Part shown: piece after piece, positions 38,711 to 48,022 of the stretch
Numbering within the stretch: the first letter of the stretch is position 1
How the letters are laid out: each line of letters opens with the position of its first letter
Assembly: GCF_016757755.1 (NCBI RefSeq)
Contig: NZ_CP068437.1
Coordinates: forward strand, 5,242,510-5,306,509
DNA length: 64,000 nt
Origin: Shewanella sp. KX20019
Lineage (GTDB): Bacteria > Pseudomonadota > Gammaproteobacteria > Enterobacterales > Shewanellaceae
Direction of reading: 5' to 3'
Made by a program: the position numbers and the translations under genes
Notes under the pieces: model-generated
The model's input: only the letters and a program-made list of their open reading frames with translations
Database searches by the model: none
What the model was told of the DNA's origin: nothing

Positions 38711-40087
38711 TTATTTTTTGTTAGCTTTCTCAACGGCTTCGTCGATTGAACCAACCATGTAGAACGCTTGCTCTGGAAGGTGATCAAATTCACCCTCTAG
38801 AATACCCTTAAAGCCACGAATAGTGTCTTTTAGAGAAACGTACTTACCTGGAGAACCGGTGAATACTTCTGCAACGAAGAAAGGCTGAGAAAGATATTTT
38901 TCAATCTTACGAGCACGGAATACAGTTGTCTTATCTTCATCAGATAATTCATCCATACCTAGGATCGCAATAATATCTTTCAGCTCTTTGTAGCGCTGAA
39001 GTACGGTTTGAACACCGTTAGCAACATCATAATGCTCTTGACCAACAACCAATGGATCTAACTGACGTGAAGTCGAGTCCAATGGGTCAACCGCTGGGTA
39101 AATACCCATAGAAGCAATATTACGTGACAATACAACAGTCGCATCTAAGTGAGCGAAGGTTGTTGCTGGTGACGGATCCGTTAAATCATCCGCAGGTACG
39201 TATACGGCTTGAACAGAGGTAATTGACCCTGTCTTAGTCGATGTAATACGCTCCTGAAGAACACCCATCTCTTCAGCCAATGTTGGCTGGTAACCTACTG
39301 CTGATGGCATACGGCCTAGCAGTGCAGATACTTCAGTACCTGCCAAGGTGTAACGATAGATGTTATCAACGAAGAAAAGAACATCTTTTCCTTCGTCACG
39401 GAACTTCTCAGCCATAGTAAGACCGGTAAGTGCCACACGTAGACGGTTTCCTGGAGGCTCGTTCATCTGACCATAAACCATGGCCACTTTGTCGAGAACA
39501 CCAGAATCTTTCATCTCGTAGTAGAAGTCGTTACCCTCACGAGTACGCTCACCTACACCAGCAAATACAGATAAACCTGAGTGTGCTTTAGCGATGTTGT
39601 TAATAAGTTCCATCATGTTGACGGTCTTACCAACACCAGCACCACCAAACAAACCTACTTTACCACCTTTAGCAAACGGACAAACAAGGTCAATAACCTT
39701 GATACCAGTTTCTAAAAGTTCAGTAGAGCTTGATTGGTCTTCGTATGAAGGAGCTTCACGATGGATCACATAGCGATCTTCTTCACCGATTTCACCACAT
39801 TCATCAATAGGTTGACCTAATACATTCATGATACGGCCAAGGGTCTTTTCCCCAACCGGAACAGAAATAGGTGAACCAGAGTTTACAACCTCAAGACCAC
39901 GACGCAGACCATCTGAAGAACCCATAGCGATGGTACGAACTACACCACCACCTAGTTGCTGCTGAACTTCCAGCACCAAGCCTTCACTTTCGATCTTTAG
40001 AGCGTCATATATCTGAGGTACGGCATCATGTGGAAACTCAACGTCCACAACCGCGCCAATGACTTGGACAACAGTACCTGTGCTCAT
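38711..40087 (-). CDS. atpD: ATP synthase F1 beta subunit
   Basis: The catalytic beta subunit (458 residues), which makes ATP from ADP and phosphate at the alpha-beta interface. Walker A GGAGVGKTV is near residue 150, GERTREGND carries the catalytic glutamate, and FVDNIYRYTLAG is the Walker B region. The segment ALLGRMPSAVGYQPTLAEEMG is highly conserved. It is located between atpG and atpC. Confidence 0.99.
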   Translation of the reverse strand: MSTGTVVQVIGAVVDVEFPHDAVPQIYDALKIESEGLVLEVQQQLGGGVVRTIAMGSSDGLRRGLEVVNSGSPISVPVGEKTLGRIMNVLGQPIDECGEIGEEDRYVIHREAPSYEDQSSSTELLETGIKVIDLVCPFAKGGKVGLFGGAGVGKTVNMMELINNIAKAHSGLSVFAGVGERTREGNDFYYEMKDSGVLDKVAMVYGQMNEPPGNRLRVALTGLTMAEKFRDEGKDVLFFVDNIYRYTLAGTEVSALLGRMPSAVGYQPTLAEEMGVLQERITSTKTGSITSVQAVYVPADDLTDPSPATTFAHLDATVVLSRNIASMGIYPAVDPLDSTSRQLDPLVVGQEHYDVANGVQTVLQRYKELKDIIAILGMDELSDEDKTTVFRARKIEKYLSQPFFVAEVFTGSPGKYVSLKDTIRGFKGILEGEFDHLPEQAFYMVGSIDEAVEKANKK

Positions 40088-40122
40088 TATAAATCCTCTA
40101 AAACTTGTATTCGTTACCTAGC

Positions 40123-40983
40123 CTAAACGGCTGCAGCGCCAGCAACAATTTCCGACAGTTCCTGCGTAATCGCAGCCTGACGAGCCTTGTTGTAAACTAA
40201 CTGCAAGTCACTAATAAGATCACCAGCATTGTCAGTTGCAGACTTCATAGCAACCATACGGGCTGCTTGTTCGGATGCAATGTTTTCGACAACACCTTGG
40301 TAAACTTGCGACTCCACATAACGGACCAATAACGTATCCAAAAGTTCTTTTGGATCTGGCTCGTATAGGTAGTCCCAATGATGAGAAATCTCATCCTCTT
40401 CAGACTTTGGCAAAGGTAGCAGCTGCTCGATCACTGGTGTTTGAGACATAGTATTAACAAATTTGTTAAACACTACATATAAACGATCCAGCTTGCCTTC
40501 GTTGTATGCTTCAAGCATGACACGTACTGTTCCGATCAAGTCAGCGAGCTTTGGAGCATCGCCTAAACCTGAAGCGTGAGCAGAAACTTGTCCACCAAAG
40601 CTAGCGAAGAATTGTACGCTTCGCGCACCGATTGGGCAGAATTCAACTTCTACTCCATCTGCACGTTGCTTCTTCACGTCTGCGACAACCTTTTTGAAAA
40701 GGTTAACGTTCAGACCACCACAAAGACCACGGTCGGTTGACACTACAATGTAACCAACACGCTTAGCCTCTCTCACCTCTAAATAGGGGTGTTTATACTC
40801 GAGAGAACCTTGCGCTACGTGACCGATCACCTTACGCATATTTTCTGCATATGGACGGCTTGCTGCCATGCGTTCCTGCGCTCTGCGCATTTTGCTAGCT
40901 GCAACCATTTCCATAGCAGATGTGATCTTCTGAGTGTTTTGAACACTCGCGATCTTGGTTTTAATCTCTTTAGCGTTGGCCAT
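40123..40983 (-). CDS. atpG: ATP synthase F1 gamma subunit
   Basis: The rotating central-shaft subunit of 286 residues. N- and C-terminal helices (about 1-57 and 210-286) form the coiled coil inside the alpha-beta hexamer; STDRGLCGGLN is the conserved motif in the middle domain. It lies between atpA and atpD, with 48 bp and 35 bp gaps. Confidence 0.98.
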   Translation of the reverse strand: MANAKEIKTKIASVQNTQKITSAMEMVAASKMRRAQERMAASRPYAENMRKVIGHVAQGSLEYKHPYLEVREAKRVGYIVVSTDRGLCGGLNVNLFKKVVADVKKQRADGVEVEFCPIGARSVQFFASFGGQVSAHASGLGDAPKLADLIGTVRVMLEAYNEGKLDRLYVVFNKFVNTMSQTPVIEQLLPLPKSEEDEISHHWDYLYEPDPKELLDTLLVRYVESQVYQGVVENIASEQAARMVAMKSATDNAGDLISDLQLVYNKARQAAITQELSEIVAGAAAV

Positions 40984-41031
40984 CTTAACTCTCCAATCTG
41001 GACCTGAGGTGCCTTACGACACCTCGTTCGA

Positions 41032-42573
41032 TTACCAGGTTTGGGTTTCGACGAACTTATCGAGGCCGGCCTTCAACTCACCTTCGATGTCGGCATTATA
41101 TTTGCCAGTCTCGTTGATGGTCTTCATAAGGTCAGCATGCTCGCTGTTCATGAAAGAGAGCAAAGACGCTTCGAAATCACCAATCTTATTAAGCTCAACG
41201 CTCTTTAGGTAACCTTTTTCAGCTGAGAAAATAGACACAGACTGATCAGCTACGCTCATAGGGGCGTATTGCTTTTGCTTCATAAGTTCGGTAACACGCT
41301 CACCATGCTCAAGTTGAGCACGAGTTGCATCATCTAAGTCAGATGCAAACTGTGAGAACGCTGCAAGCTCTCGATACTGTGCAAGTGCGCTACGAATACC
41401 GCCTGACAGTTTCTTGATGATCTTAGTCTGCGCCGCACCACCAACACGAGAAACCGAAATCCCTGGGTTAACAGCAGGACGTAGTCCTGAGTTAAATAGG
41501 TCAGTTTCAAGGAAGATTTGACCATCGGTAATCGAAATTACGTTAGTCGGTACGAATGCAGATACGTCACCCGCTTGAGTTTCAATAATCGGCAATGCTG
41601 TCAAAGAACCAGTTTGGCCTTTAACTTCGCCTTTAGTGAACTTCTCAACATACTCGGCGTTAACACGTGAAGCACGTTCTAACAGACGAGAGTGAAGATA
41701 GAATACATCACCTGGGTATGCTTCACGTCCTGGTGGACGCTTAAGTAGCAATGAGATCTGACGGTAAGCAACTGCTTGCTTAGACAGATCATCATAGACA
41801 ATCAGTGAATCTTCACCGCGGTCACGGAAATATTCACCCATTGAACAACCAGAGTATGGAGCCAAGTATTGTAGTGCAGCAGCTTCAGAAGCTGTAGCAA
41901 CAACAACAATGGTGTTCGCCAAAGCGCCATGTTCTTCTAGCTTGCGTACCACGTTAGCAATTGTAGAAGCCTTTTGGCCTACAGCTACGTATACACACTT
42001 AATGCCAGTGTCTTTTTGATTGATAATTGCATCGATCGCAAGAGCGGTTTTACCGATCTGACGGTCACCAATAATCAATTCACGTTGTCCACGACCGATT
42101 GGGATCATAGAGTCAACGGCTTTATAACCAGTTTGCACTGGCTCATCGACAGACTGACGTTCAATAACACCTGGTGCGATTACTTCAACAGGAGAGAAAC
42201 CATCGTTGTCGATAGGTCCTTTTCCGTCGATTGGCTCACCCAATGTGTTGACTACGCGGCCTAAAAGACCACGGCCAACTGGGACTTCCAGAATACGACC
42301 AGTTGTTTTAACTTTATCGCCTTCTGCCAAAGTGGCATAAGGACCCATTACTACGGCACCGACAGAATCGCGTTCTAAGTTCAACGCGATTGCGAAACGG
42401 TTACCAGGCAGCTCGATCATTTCACCCTGCATCACATCGGCTAGGCCGTGGATGCGGATGATGCCGTCACTTACTGCAACGATAGTACCTTCGTTGCGAG
42501 CTTCACTAACGACTTCGAACTGCTCGATCCGCTGTTTAATCAGATCGCTGATTTCAGTGGAATTCAGTTGCAT
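41032..42573 (-). CDS. atpA: ATP synthase F1 alpha subunit
   Basis: The 513-residue non-catalytic nucleotide-binding subunit. Walker A GDRQIGKTA is near residue 169, and AYRQISLLLKRPPGREAYPGD and the ISVSRVGGAAQ region match F-type alpha. The ATG at 42573 with GGGAG 7 bases upstream gives exactly the E. coli length; a TTG two codons before is less likely. It is between atpH and atpG. Confidence 0.98.
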   Translation of the reverse strand: MQLNSTEISDLIKQRIEQFEVVSEARNEGTIVAVSDGIIRIHGLADVMQGEMIELPGNRFAIALNLERDSVGAVVMGPYATLAEGDKVKTTGRILEVPVGRGLLGRVVNTLGEPIDGKGPIDNDGFSPVEVIAPGVIERQSVDEPVQTGYKAVDSMIPIGRGQRELIIGDRQIGKTALAIDAIINQKDTGIKCVYVAVGQKASTIANVVRKLEEHGALANTIVVVATASEAAALQYLAPYSGCSMGEYFRDRGEDSLIVYDDLSKQAVAYRQISLLLKRPPGREAYPGDVFYLHSRLLERASRVNAEYVEKFTKGEVKGQTGSLTALPIIETQAGDVSAFVPTNVISITDGQIFLETDLFNSGLRPAVNPGISVSRVGGAAQTKIIKKLSGGIRSALAQYRELAAFSQFASDLDDATRAQLEHGERVTELMKQKQYAPMSVADQSVSIFSAEKGYLKSVELNKIGDFEASLLSFMNSEHADLMKTINETGKYNADIEGELKAGLDKFVETQTW

Positions 42574-42587
42574 GCTCAAACTCCCAA

Positions 42588-43121
42588 TTACGACTGCAGC
42601 GTATCAGACAGACGCGAAATTTTTCCGCGGACCGAGCCATCAATGACTAAGTCTCCTGCCGTGATAATTACACCAGCAATAAGGCTGGTATCTATGCTGC
42701 AATTCAGCTTAACTTTGCGTGCTAGACGTTTCTCTAAAGAAGCGCTCATTTCCTGTTGTTGCTCAGAGGTCAGCTCGGTTGCTGAAACGACAAACGCTTC
42801 AACTTCTTTCGCATACTCATGTTGCATCTCAACAAATTGTTGAGCAACAGCTGGTAGCACTACTAAACGACCGTTTTCAGCCATTACCTTTAACAGGTTT
42901 TGAGCTTGCTCGTTGACCTGCTCTCCACAAACTCTAATAAAGAGTTCAGAAAGCTGGCTACTGGCTAAAGAGCCAGACAATAGAGGCTGCATGGATTCGT
43001 TTTCACTAACCATTGCAGCGAAGTTAAGCATTTCTACCCAACTTTCTATTGCGTTTTGTTCAAGAGCAAAGTCAAACGCTGCCTTTGCGTAAGGACGAGC
43101 GATGGTGGTTATTTCAGCCAT
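42588..43121 (-). CDS. atpH: ATP synthase F1 delta subunit
   Basis: A 177-residue subunit that joins the peripheral stalk (b2) to the top of F1. It begins with the typical IARPYAKAAFDFA and ends with the family signature of a small beta sheet (LIAGVIITAGDLVIDGSVRGKISRL). It is 16 bp downstream of atpF and 14 bp upstream of atpA. Confidence 0.97.
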   Translation of the reverse strand: MAEITTIARPYAKAAFDFALEQNAIESWVEMLNFAAMVSENESMQPLLSGSLASSQLSELFIRVCGEQVNEQAQNLLKVMAENGRLVVLPAVAQQFVEMQHEYAKEVEAFVVSATELTSEQQQEMSASLEKRLARKVKLNCSIDTSLIAGVIITAGDLVIDGSVRGKISRLSDTLQS

Positions 43122-43137
43122 AACTCAAACTCCTTAT

Positions 43138-43608
43138 TTAAAGTTCAGCAACTAGTTTATTAACTATGTCACTGTGGGCGGCTTCATCAATCGAACGTTC
43201 AAGAATTTTTTCTGCGCCAGCAATAGCTAGTACAGCAACTTGCTTACGCAAGTCTTCTTTTACGCGATTACGTTCAGCTTCAATTTCTGCTTGACCTTGA
43301 GCGATAATTTTAGCGCGCTCAGTGTCAGCTTCGGCTTTAGCTTCATCAACGATTTGAGCTTTACGTTTATTCGCAGACTCAATAATTTCGTTAGCAGTCG
43401 CTTTTGCATCTTTTAGCTGGTCAGTGGCTTTCGCCTGTGCCAACTCAAGGTCTTTCACGGCACGGTCAGCATCGGCTAGACCGTCGGCAATCCTTTTTTG
43501 ACGCTCTTCGATGGCATTCATCAAAGGGGGCCAAACAAACTTCATGCAAAACCACACGAAGAGTAAAAAGGCAACCGTCTGACCGAGTAGGGTAGCGTTG
43601 ATATTCAC
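43138..43608 (-). CDS. atpF: ATP synthase Fo b subunit
   Basis: A 156-residue peripheral-stalk subunit with one N-terminal membrane helix (about 5-25, LLGQTVAFLLFVWFCMKFVWPPL) and a long hydrophilic coiled-coil helix. It dimerises and holds delta/alpha against rotation. The length matches the E. coli protein. It lies between atpE and atpH. Confidence 0.97.
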   Translation of the reverse strand: MNINATLLGQTVAFLLFVWFCMKFVWPPLMNAIEERQKRIADGLADADRAVKDLELAQAKATDQLKDAKATANEIIESANKRKAQIVDEAKAEADTERAKIIAQGQAEIEAERNRVKEDLRKQVAVLAIAGAEKILERSIDEAAHSDIVNKLVAEL

Positions 43609-43645
43609 AACAGCCTCCTATTAAGTTTAAAGACAGAAGCGTTTA

Positions 43646-43897
43646 TTAAAGCATTGCACCAAGAGGGTTAGTAAATAGCATAAATAATGCAATACCAACA
43701 CCGATCATAGTAACGGCGTCCAATAGACCCGCGACGATGAACATTTTAACTTGTAGCATAGGAGCCATTTCTGGTTGACGCGCAGCGCCTTCCAAGAACT
43801 TACCACCTAGTAGGCCGAAACCGATAGCAGTACCTAATGCACCCATACCAATCAACAGAGCAACAGCAATAGCTGTCATGCCTAATACAGTTTCCAT
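43646..43897 (-). CDS. atpE: ATP synthase Fo c subunit (proteolipid)
   Basis: An 83-residue hairpin of two membrane helices, the proton-carrying rotor ring. The conserved acidic residue is the Asp in GLLDAVTM in the second helix, and the polar loop has ARQPEM. The flanking residues lack the extra Gln/Glu pattern of sodium-type rings, so it should be proton-coupled. The ATG at 43897 with GGAG before it is preferred to a TTG four codons upstream. Confidence 0.97.
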
Positions 43898-43961
43898 CTC
43901 TATCTCCAATATTCTAAATCGTTGTTATTAATGATTTAGTTTAAAATTTCTACAGCAGTCC

Positions 43962-44756
43962 TTAATGATCTTCATGCGCCATGCTTAAGTAAACAATGGT
44001 CAACATCATGAAGATAAACGCTTGTAAAGTGATAACCATAATATGGAAGATTAACCAACCTAGTTGTAGTGTTACACCTAGAGTAGATAACGCCCAGTTA
44101 GCACCGTACATCAACGCAATAAGGATGAAAATCAACTCACCCGCATACAAGTTACCAAACAAACGCAGTGCCAATGAGATTGGCTTAGCGATCAAAGTAA
44201 CTGTTTCTAGCAGGAAGTTGACGGGTATCATTGCCCAATGGTTAAAAGGCTGCATGGTCAGTTCTTTAACAAAACCTGAAATGCCTTTGACTTTAATGCT
44301 GTAGTAAATAATCAGCACAAACACACCTAAAGCCATACTAAAGGTTATGTTTAAGTCAGTCGTTGGTACAACTTTCATGTAAGGGATACCAGCAGCAGCT
44401 GCTAGTGAAGGGATCCAGTCAACTGGAACCATATCCATGAAGTTCATCATGAATACCCATACAAAAATCGTTAATGCCAACGGAGCAATAACAGGATTGC
44501 GGCCATGGAAGGTTTCCTTAACGCTACTGTCAACGAACTCAACTATCATCTCGATAAAGCACTGAAGCTTACCGGGAACACCTGTAGTTGCTTTCTTGCC
44601 AACGCTACGGAATAGCCACAAGAACAAAACACCAAGCCCAACCGAAAAGAACAACGAATCAATGTGCCATGTCCAGAAGCCTTCGCCAACACTTAGGTTG
44701 GTAAGGTGGTGCTGGATATAGCCCTGCGGTGTTAACGCTTCACCAGTTGCAGCCAT
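43962..44756 (-). CDS. atpB: ATP synthase Fo a subunit
   Basis: A 264-residue membrane subunit that forms the two proton half-channels against the c-ring. About five to six membrane helices are visible. The essential arginine is in ISLALRLFGNLYAGE, and the conserved helix near the C-terminus is rich in glutamine and hydrophobic residues. It lies between atpI and atpE. Confidence 0.97.
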   Translation of the reverse strand: MAATGEALTPQGYIQHHLTNLSVGEGFWTWHIDSLFFSVGLGVLFLWLFRSVGKKATTGVPGKLQCFIEMIVEFVDSSVKETFHGRNPVIAPLALTIFVWVFMMNFMDMVPVDWIPSLAAAAGIPYMKVVPTTDLNITFSMALGVFVLIIYYSIKVKGISGFVKELTMQPFNHWAMIPVNFLLETVTLIAKPISLALRLFGNLYAGELIFILIALMYGANWALSTLGVTLQLGWLIFHIMVITLQAFIFMMLTIVYLSMAHEDH

Positions 44757-44768
44757 GATTCATCCCAC

Positions 44769-45152
44769 TTAACTTTGCTTGAAATATAAAGGGGCTGTCC
44801 AATGCATTACTAACGCCAGTGTGTAACAAACAAAAAGTGGCATAAAGCCAATTTCAATATAGATAAACACCAACGAAAACATTGCTATGGTTAACAGCAT
44901 CTTTACCGCTTCCCCCCAGTAAAAAGTCTTAACAACTTTAGCTGCGGAGCTTGCTCCCGTATGGGAAAAAGCGAGGGTTGCGAATACAAAATTAGGGAGT
45001 ACAGCAATAGCACCACCTGCTAAAGCAGATATACCATACTGAGCTCCCCACATGGCGAAAAAGAAAACTGACACACTTCCAGCCACCGCCGCCTGTATCA
45101 AAACCAACTTATAGGCTGACCAACGGCCACGACGTGCTAAAACCTTGCTCAA
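44769..45152 (-). CDS. atpI: ATP synthase protein I
   Basis: A 127-residue membrane protein with four hydrophobic segments, which helps c-ring assembly and is encoded first in many atp operons. The start appears to be a TTG (45152) with GGAG about 8 bases upstream; no in-frame ATG fits. It lies 12 bp before atpB. A candidate promoter is about 85 bp upstream. Confidence 0.88.
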   Translation of the reverse strand: MSKVLARRGRWSAYKLVLIQAAVAGSVSVFFFAMWGAQYGISALAGGAIAVLPNFVFATLAFSHTGASSAAKVVKTFYWGEAVKMLLTIAMFSLVFIYIEIGFMPLFVCYTLALVMHWTAPLYFKQS

Positions 45153-45237
45153 TTTATCTTCTCCGCATTATCACTTCCTGTTTCGATGACCGGACTAAAT
45201 ATATCCGTATAAACCCGAGGTACAAAAAGCTTGCGAA

Positions 45238-45265
45238 AGTATACCGTTTCAGTGTTTCAAAGCAA
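45238..45265 (-). promoter_or_regulatory. Candidate atp operon promoter
   Basis: On the minus strand TTGCTT (45265-45260) and TATACT (45243-45238) are spaced by 16 bp, about 85 bp upstream of the atpI start. The -10 is strong and the -35 is weak. Confidence 0.5.
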
Positions 45266-45375
45266 GTTTAACAGCTAGAAAAAGGAGACTTTTAGCGTGA
45301 TCTAGGCCAAAAGTCTAAAAGTGTAAGATTAACAGATGTCACAAAGTTACATAATATTGTGTTAACTTCGGTTTT

Positions 45376-46263
45376 TTAGCGGATTTTGCTGATAATACCC
45401 TCTAATTCAGCCAAATTTTGATAGTTAATTACCATTTTCCCTTTACCCTTCTTATTGTGGGTAAGGGAAACCTTGGCACCTAGCCTTTCAATTAATTGAC
45501 TCTCTAGACGGACTACATCGTGATCTTTAGCTGGTTTTTCGACGATTTCAGTTTGATTTAAGGTTTTATTCACTAATCGTTCAGTTTCACGAACAGTCAA
45601 TTCTTTAGAAACGACTAATCGAGCCAAATTTGTCTGCTCGTCACCATCAATTGCAAGCAGTGCACGACCATGACCCATGTCAATATCGCCATACTCAAGC
45701 ATACGTTTAACCGGCTCATTAAGGCCATTTAAACGCAATAAATTGGATACCGTTGCACGTGATTTACCCACCGCATCAGCAATCTGTTGATGGGTAAGCT
45801 CAAACTCTTCAATCAAACGATTTAATGCAATCGCTTCTTCCATCGCATTCAAGTCTTCACGCTGAATGTTTTCAATCAACGCTATTGCCACAGCAGCTTC
45901 ATCAGCGACCTGTTTAACAATACAAGGTATCTTCGTCAGCCCAGCAAGCTGTGATGCGCGCCAGCGACGTTCACCGGCAATAATTTCAAATTGGTCAGCA
46001 GATACTTTACGAACCACAATAGGTTGGATAATTCCTTGAGCACGAATAGATTCAGCAAGCTCTTCTAATGCTTCGGTCGACATGTCTTTACGAGGCTGAT
46101 ACTTACCTGGTTGAAGCCTATCGATATCCAAAGTAATCAGATCATTACTTTTGCCATCTTGCTCAGCTTCATCCGCTTTAGGTTCTAGTCGTTTACTGGC
46201 TGCATGGCTAGTACTCAATAGGGCGTCAAGGCCTTTTCCTAAGCCTCTTTTCTTCAATGTCAT
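45376..46263 (-). CDS. parB: Chromosome partitioning protein ParB
   Basis: A 295-residue DNA-binding CTPase that loads at parS sites near the origin, spreads and recruits SMC/MukBEF or the ParA partner. The N-terminal KKRGLGKGLDALL binds ParA, the GERRWRA motif is the CTP site, and the helix-turn-helix (TIQ-type, HQQIADAVGKSRATVSNLLRL) lies about residues 160-185. The C-terminal domain dimerises. It is 10 bp after parA. A candidate parS lies at 57320, about 7 kb from oriC. Confidence 0.97.
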   Translation of the reverse strand: MTLKKRGLGKGLDALLSTSHAASKRLEPKADEAEQDGKSNDLITLDIDRLQPGKYQPRKDMSTEALEELAESIRAQGIIQPIVVRKVSADQFEIIAGERRWRASQLAGLTKIPCIVKQVADEAAVAIALIENIQREDLNAMEEAIALNRLIEEFELTHQQIADAVGKSRATVSNLLRLNGLNEPVKRMLEYGDIDMGHGRALLAIDGDEQTNLARLVVSKELTVRETERLVNKTLNQTEIVEKPAKDHDVVRLESQLIERLGAKVSLTHNKKGKGKMVINYQNLAELEGIISKIR

Positions 46264-46273
46264 TGTTACTTCC

Positions 46274-47062
46274 TTAATCCTGCTCAGCCAGTTCTAATTG
46301 CTCTGCTCGGCGAATGATTTCACCCGCCAATGCGAGGTAGGCTTTTGCTCCCGCGCTCGATTTGTCGTAATACATAGCTGGTGCCCCAAAACTTGGCGCT
46401 TCAGCAAGACGAACGTTCCTTGGGATCACAGTGCGATAAACTTTATCTCCAAAATGTTGCTTTAGTTGGTCAGATACATCGTTAGACAAACGGTTACGAG
46501 GATCATACATCGTCCGTAAAATCCCTTCGATATGCAGGCCAGAGTTGACCATGGAACCTAATTTAGTGATGGTATCCATCAGTGCAGTTAAGCCCTCTAA
46601 TGCATAATACTCACACTGCATAGGTACCAATATTGAATCAGCCGCAGACATAGCATTAACGGTTAGCATATTGAGCGAAGGCGGGCAGTCGATAAAGATG
46701 TAATCGTAGTCATCTTTAATCGGTGCTATTGCATTACGCAGGCGAACTTCTCTAGCGAAAAACTCCATCAGCTTAATTTCAGCCGCTGTAACGTCACCAT
46801 TGCCGGCAATAAGATCATATTTTCCGCTAGTGTTTCGGCAAACAACATCTTCGAATGACTTCTCTTCAACCAAGAGCTCATAGGCGGTATTTTCGACGGT
46901 ATATTTGTCGATCCCACTGCCCATTGTAGCGTTACCTTGCGGATCAAGATCGATCAGCAGCACACGACGTTTGGTTGCAGCTAAAGAAGCCGCTAAATTA
47001 ACACAAGTTGTTGTTTTTCCGACGCCACCTTTCTGGTTGGCTACGGCGATCACTTTACCCAC
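46274..47062 (-). CDS. parA: Chromosome partitioning ATPase ParA (Soj)
   Basis: A 262-residue P-loop ATPase that forms nucleoid-bound gradients moved by ParB. The deviant Walker A KGGVGKTT occurs at 11-18, and the Walker B region is YIFIDCPPSLNMLTVNAM. It is paired with parB and follows rsmG, the standard origin-proximal order outside Enterobacteriaceae. Confidence 0.97.
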   Translation of the reverse strand: MGKVIAVANQKGGVGKTTTCVNLAASLAATKRRVLLIDLDPQGNATMGSGIDKYTVENTAYELLVEEKSFEDVVCRNTSGKYDLIAGNGDVTAAEIKLMEFFAREVRLRNAIAPIKDDYDYIFIDCPPSLNMLTVNAMSAADSILVPMQCEYYALEGLTALMDTITKLGSMVNSGLHIEGILRTMYDPRNRLSNDVSDQLKQHFGDKVYRTVIPRNVRLAEAPSFGAPAMYYDKSSAGAKAYLALAGEIIRRAEQLELAEQD

Positions 47063-47279
47063 AATATCACCCTGTAAGTCACTTTTATTGTATTCCGGCC
47101 CTCTCTCATTGGCTGTCTTAAAAAAATGAGGGGGAATGTTTTACCAAATTGCTTGAAGCGCTGAAAGATTGCAACCGTTCAGTACGCTTTATCTGCAATG
47201 GTTCAAAAATTAGTCGTTAAAGACCAACTAAACCATGACAACAAGCGAGTGTATTTCCAATTTAGAGATACACCTCAAA

Positions 47280-47903
47280 TTAACTTTGCTTAACCACACG
47301 CAGCAAATGACGCTGTTCATCTAGCTTTGGCACAACCAGTTCTATGGTATCAGTCACCAAAAATCCAGCAGGCATGTTCGCCAACTCGTCTTCACTTAGC
47401 TGACCTTTTAGCGCATAAAAACAGCCATCGGCTTTTGGTAAATGGTGGCACCACTGCAGCATATCTTGAATAGACGCAAACGCGCGGCTTAACACACCAT
47501 CAAACAGCTCTTCTGGTTGGTAAGCTTCTACGCGACTTTCAATCGACGAAATGTTATTGATCCCAAGTTCAAATTGAACCTGTTTTTGAAAGCGAATGCG
47601 TTTACCTAAACTGTCGAGTAACACAAACTCTTTATCAGGATTTAAGATCGCTAACGGGATCCCCGGTAAACCAGGACCGGTGCCAACATCAATAAAACGC
47701 GATCCTTGAAGATGTGGCGAAACCACCAAACTGTCCATTATGTGCCGAATGAGCATCTGCTCAGGATCACGCACAGAAGTCAGGTTAAATGCCTTATTCC
47801 ACTTATTGAGCATGCCAACAAAGTCAACAAGTTGCTTTTTTTGCTGCTCGGTAGCCTCTAGACCAACTTCAGCCATGTATTCATTTAACTGGGCAAATAA
47901 CAC
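47280..47903 (-). CDS. rsmG: 16S rRNA (guanine527-N7)-methyltransferase
   Basis: RsmG (GidB) methylates G527 of 16S rRNA; its loss gives low-level streptomycin resistance. The SAM-binding motif is FIDVGTGPGLPGIPLA, and the N-terminal helical part contains LNKWNKAFNLTSVRDP. The longest frame would give 233 residues, but a GTG at 47903 with GAGGA 8 bases upstream gives 207 residues, the normal size. It lies between mnmG and parA. Confidence 0.95.
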   Translation of the reverse strand: MLFAQLNEYMAEVGLEATEQQKKQLVDFVGMLNKWNKAFNLTSVRDPEQMLIRHIMDSLVVSPHLQGSRFIDVGTGPGLPGIPLAILNPDKEFVLLDSLGKRIRFQKQVQFELGINNISSIESRVEAYQPEELFDGVLSRAFASIQDMLQWCHHLPKADGCFYALKGQLSEDELANMPAGFLVTDTIELVVPKLDEQRHLLRVVKQS

Positions 47904-48022
47904 TGGTAGTGTCCTCGAAACAATGTAAATCAAATATTCATCGGTATTATGAAGCGCAGAAAAGATGAAAGGAAGCCTCAAAGCTTCCCTTTATCGTGCA
48001 TAACGGCGTTATATTGCGTTAT

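Noticed and set aside
41658..41673. CACGTG-centred site in atpA as parS
   Set aside because: About 10 of 16 positions match, no better than chance for a region of this size.
42448..42843. 131-residue open frame over the atpA-atpH junction, plus strand
   Set aside because: It is antisense to two well-supported ATP synthase genes and has no family resemblance.
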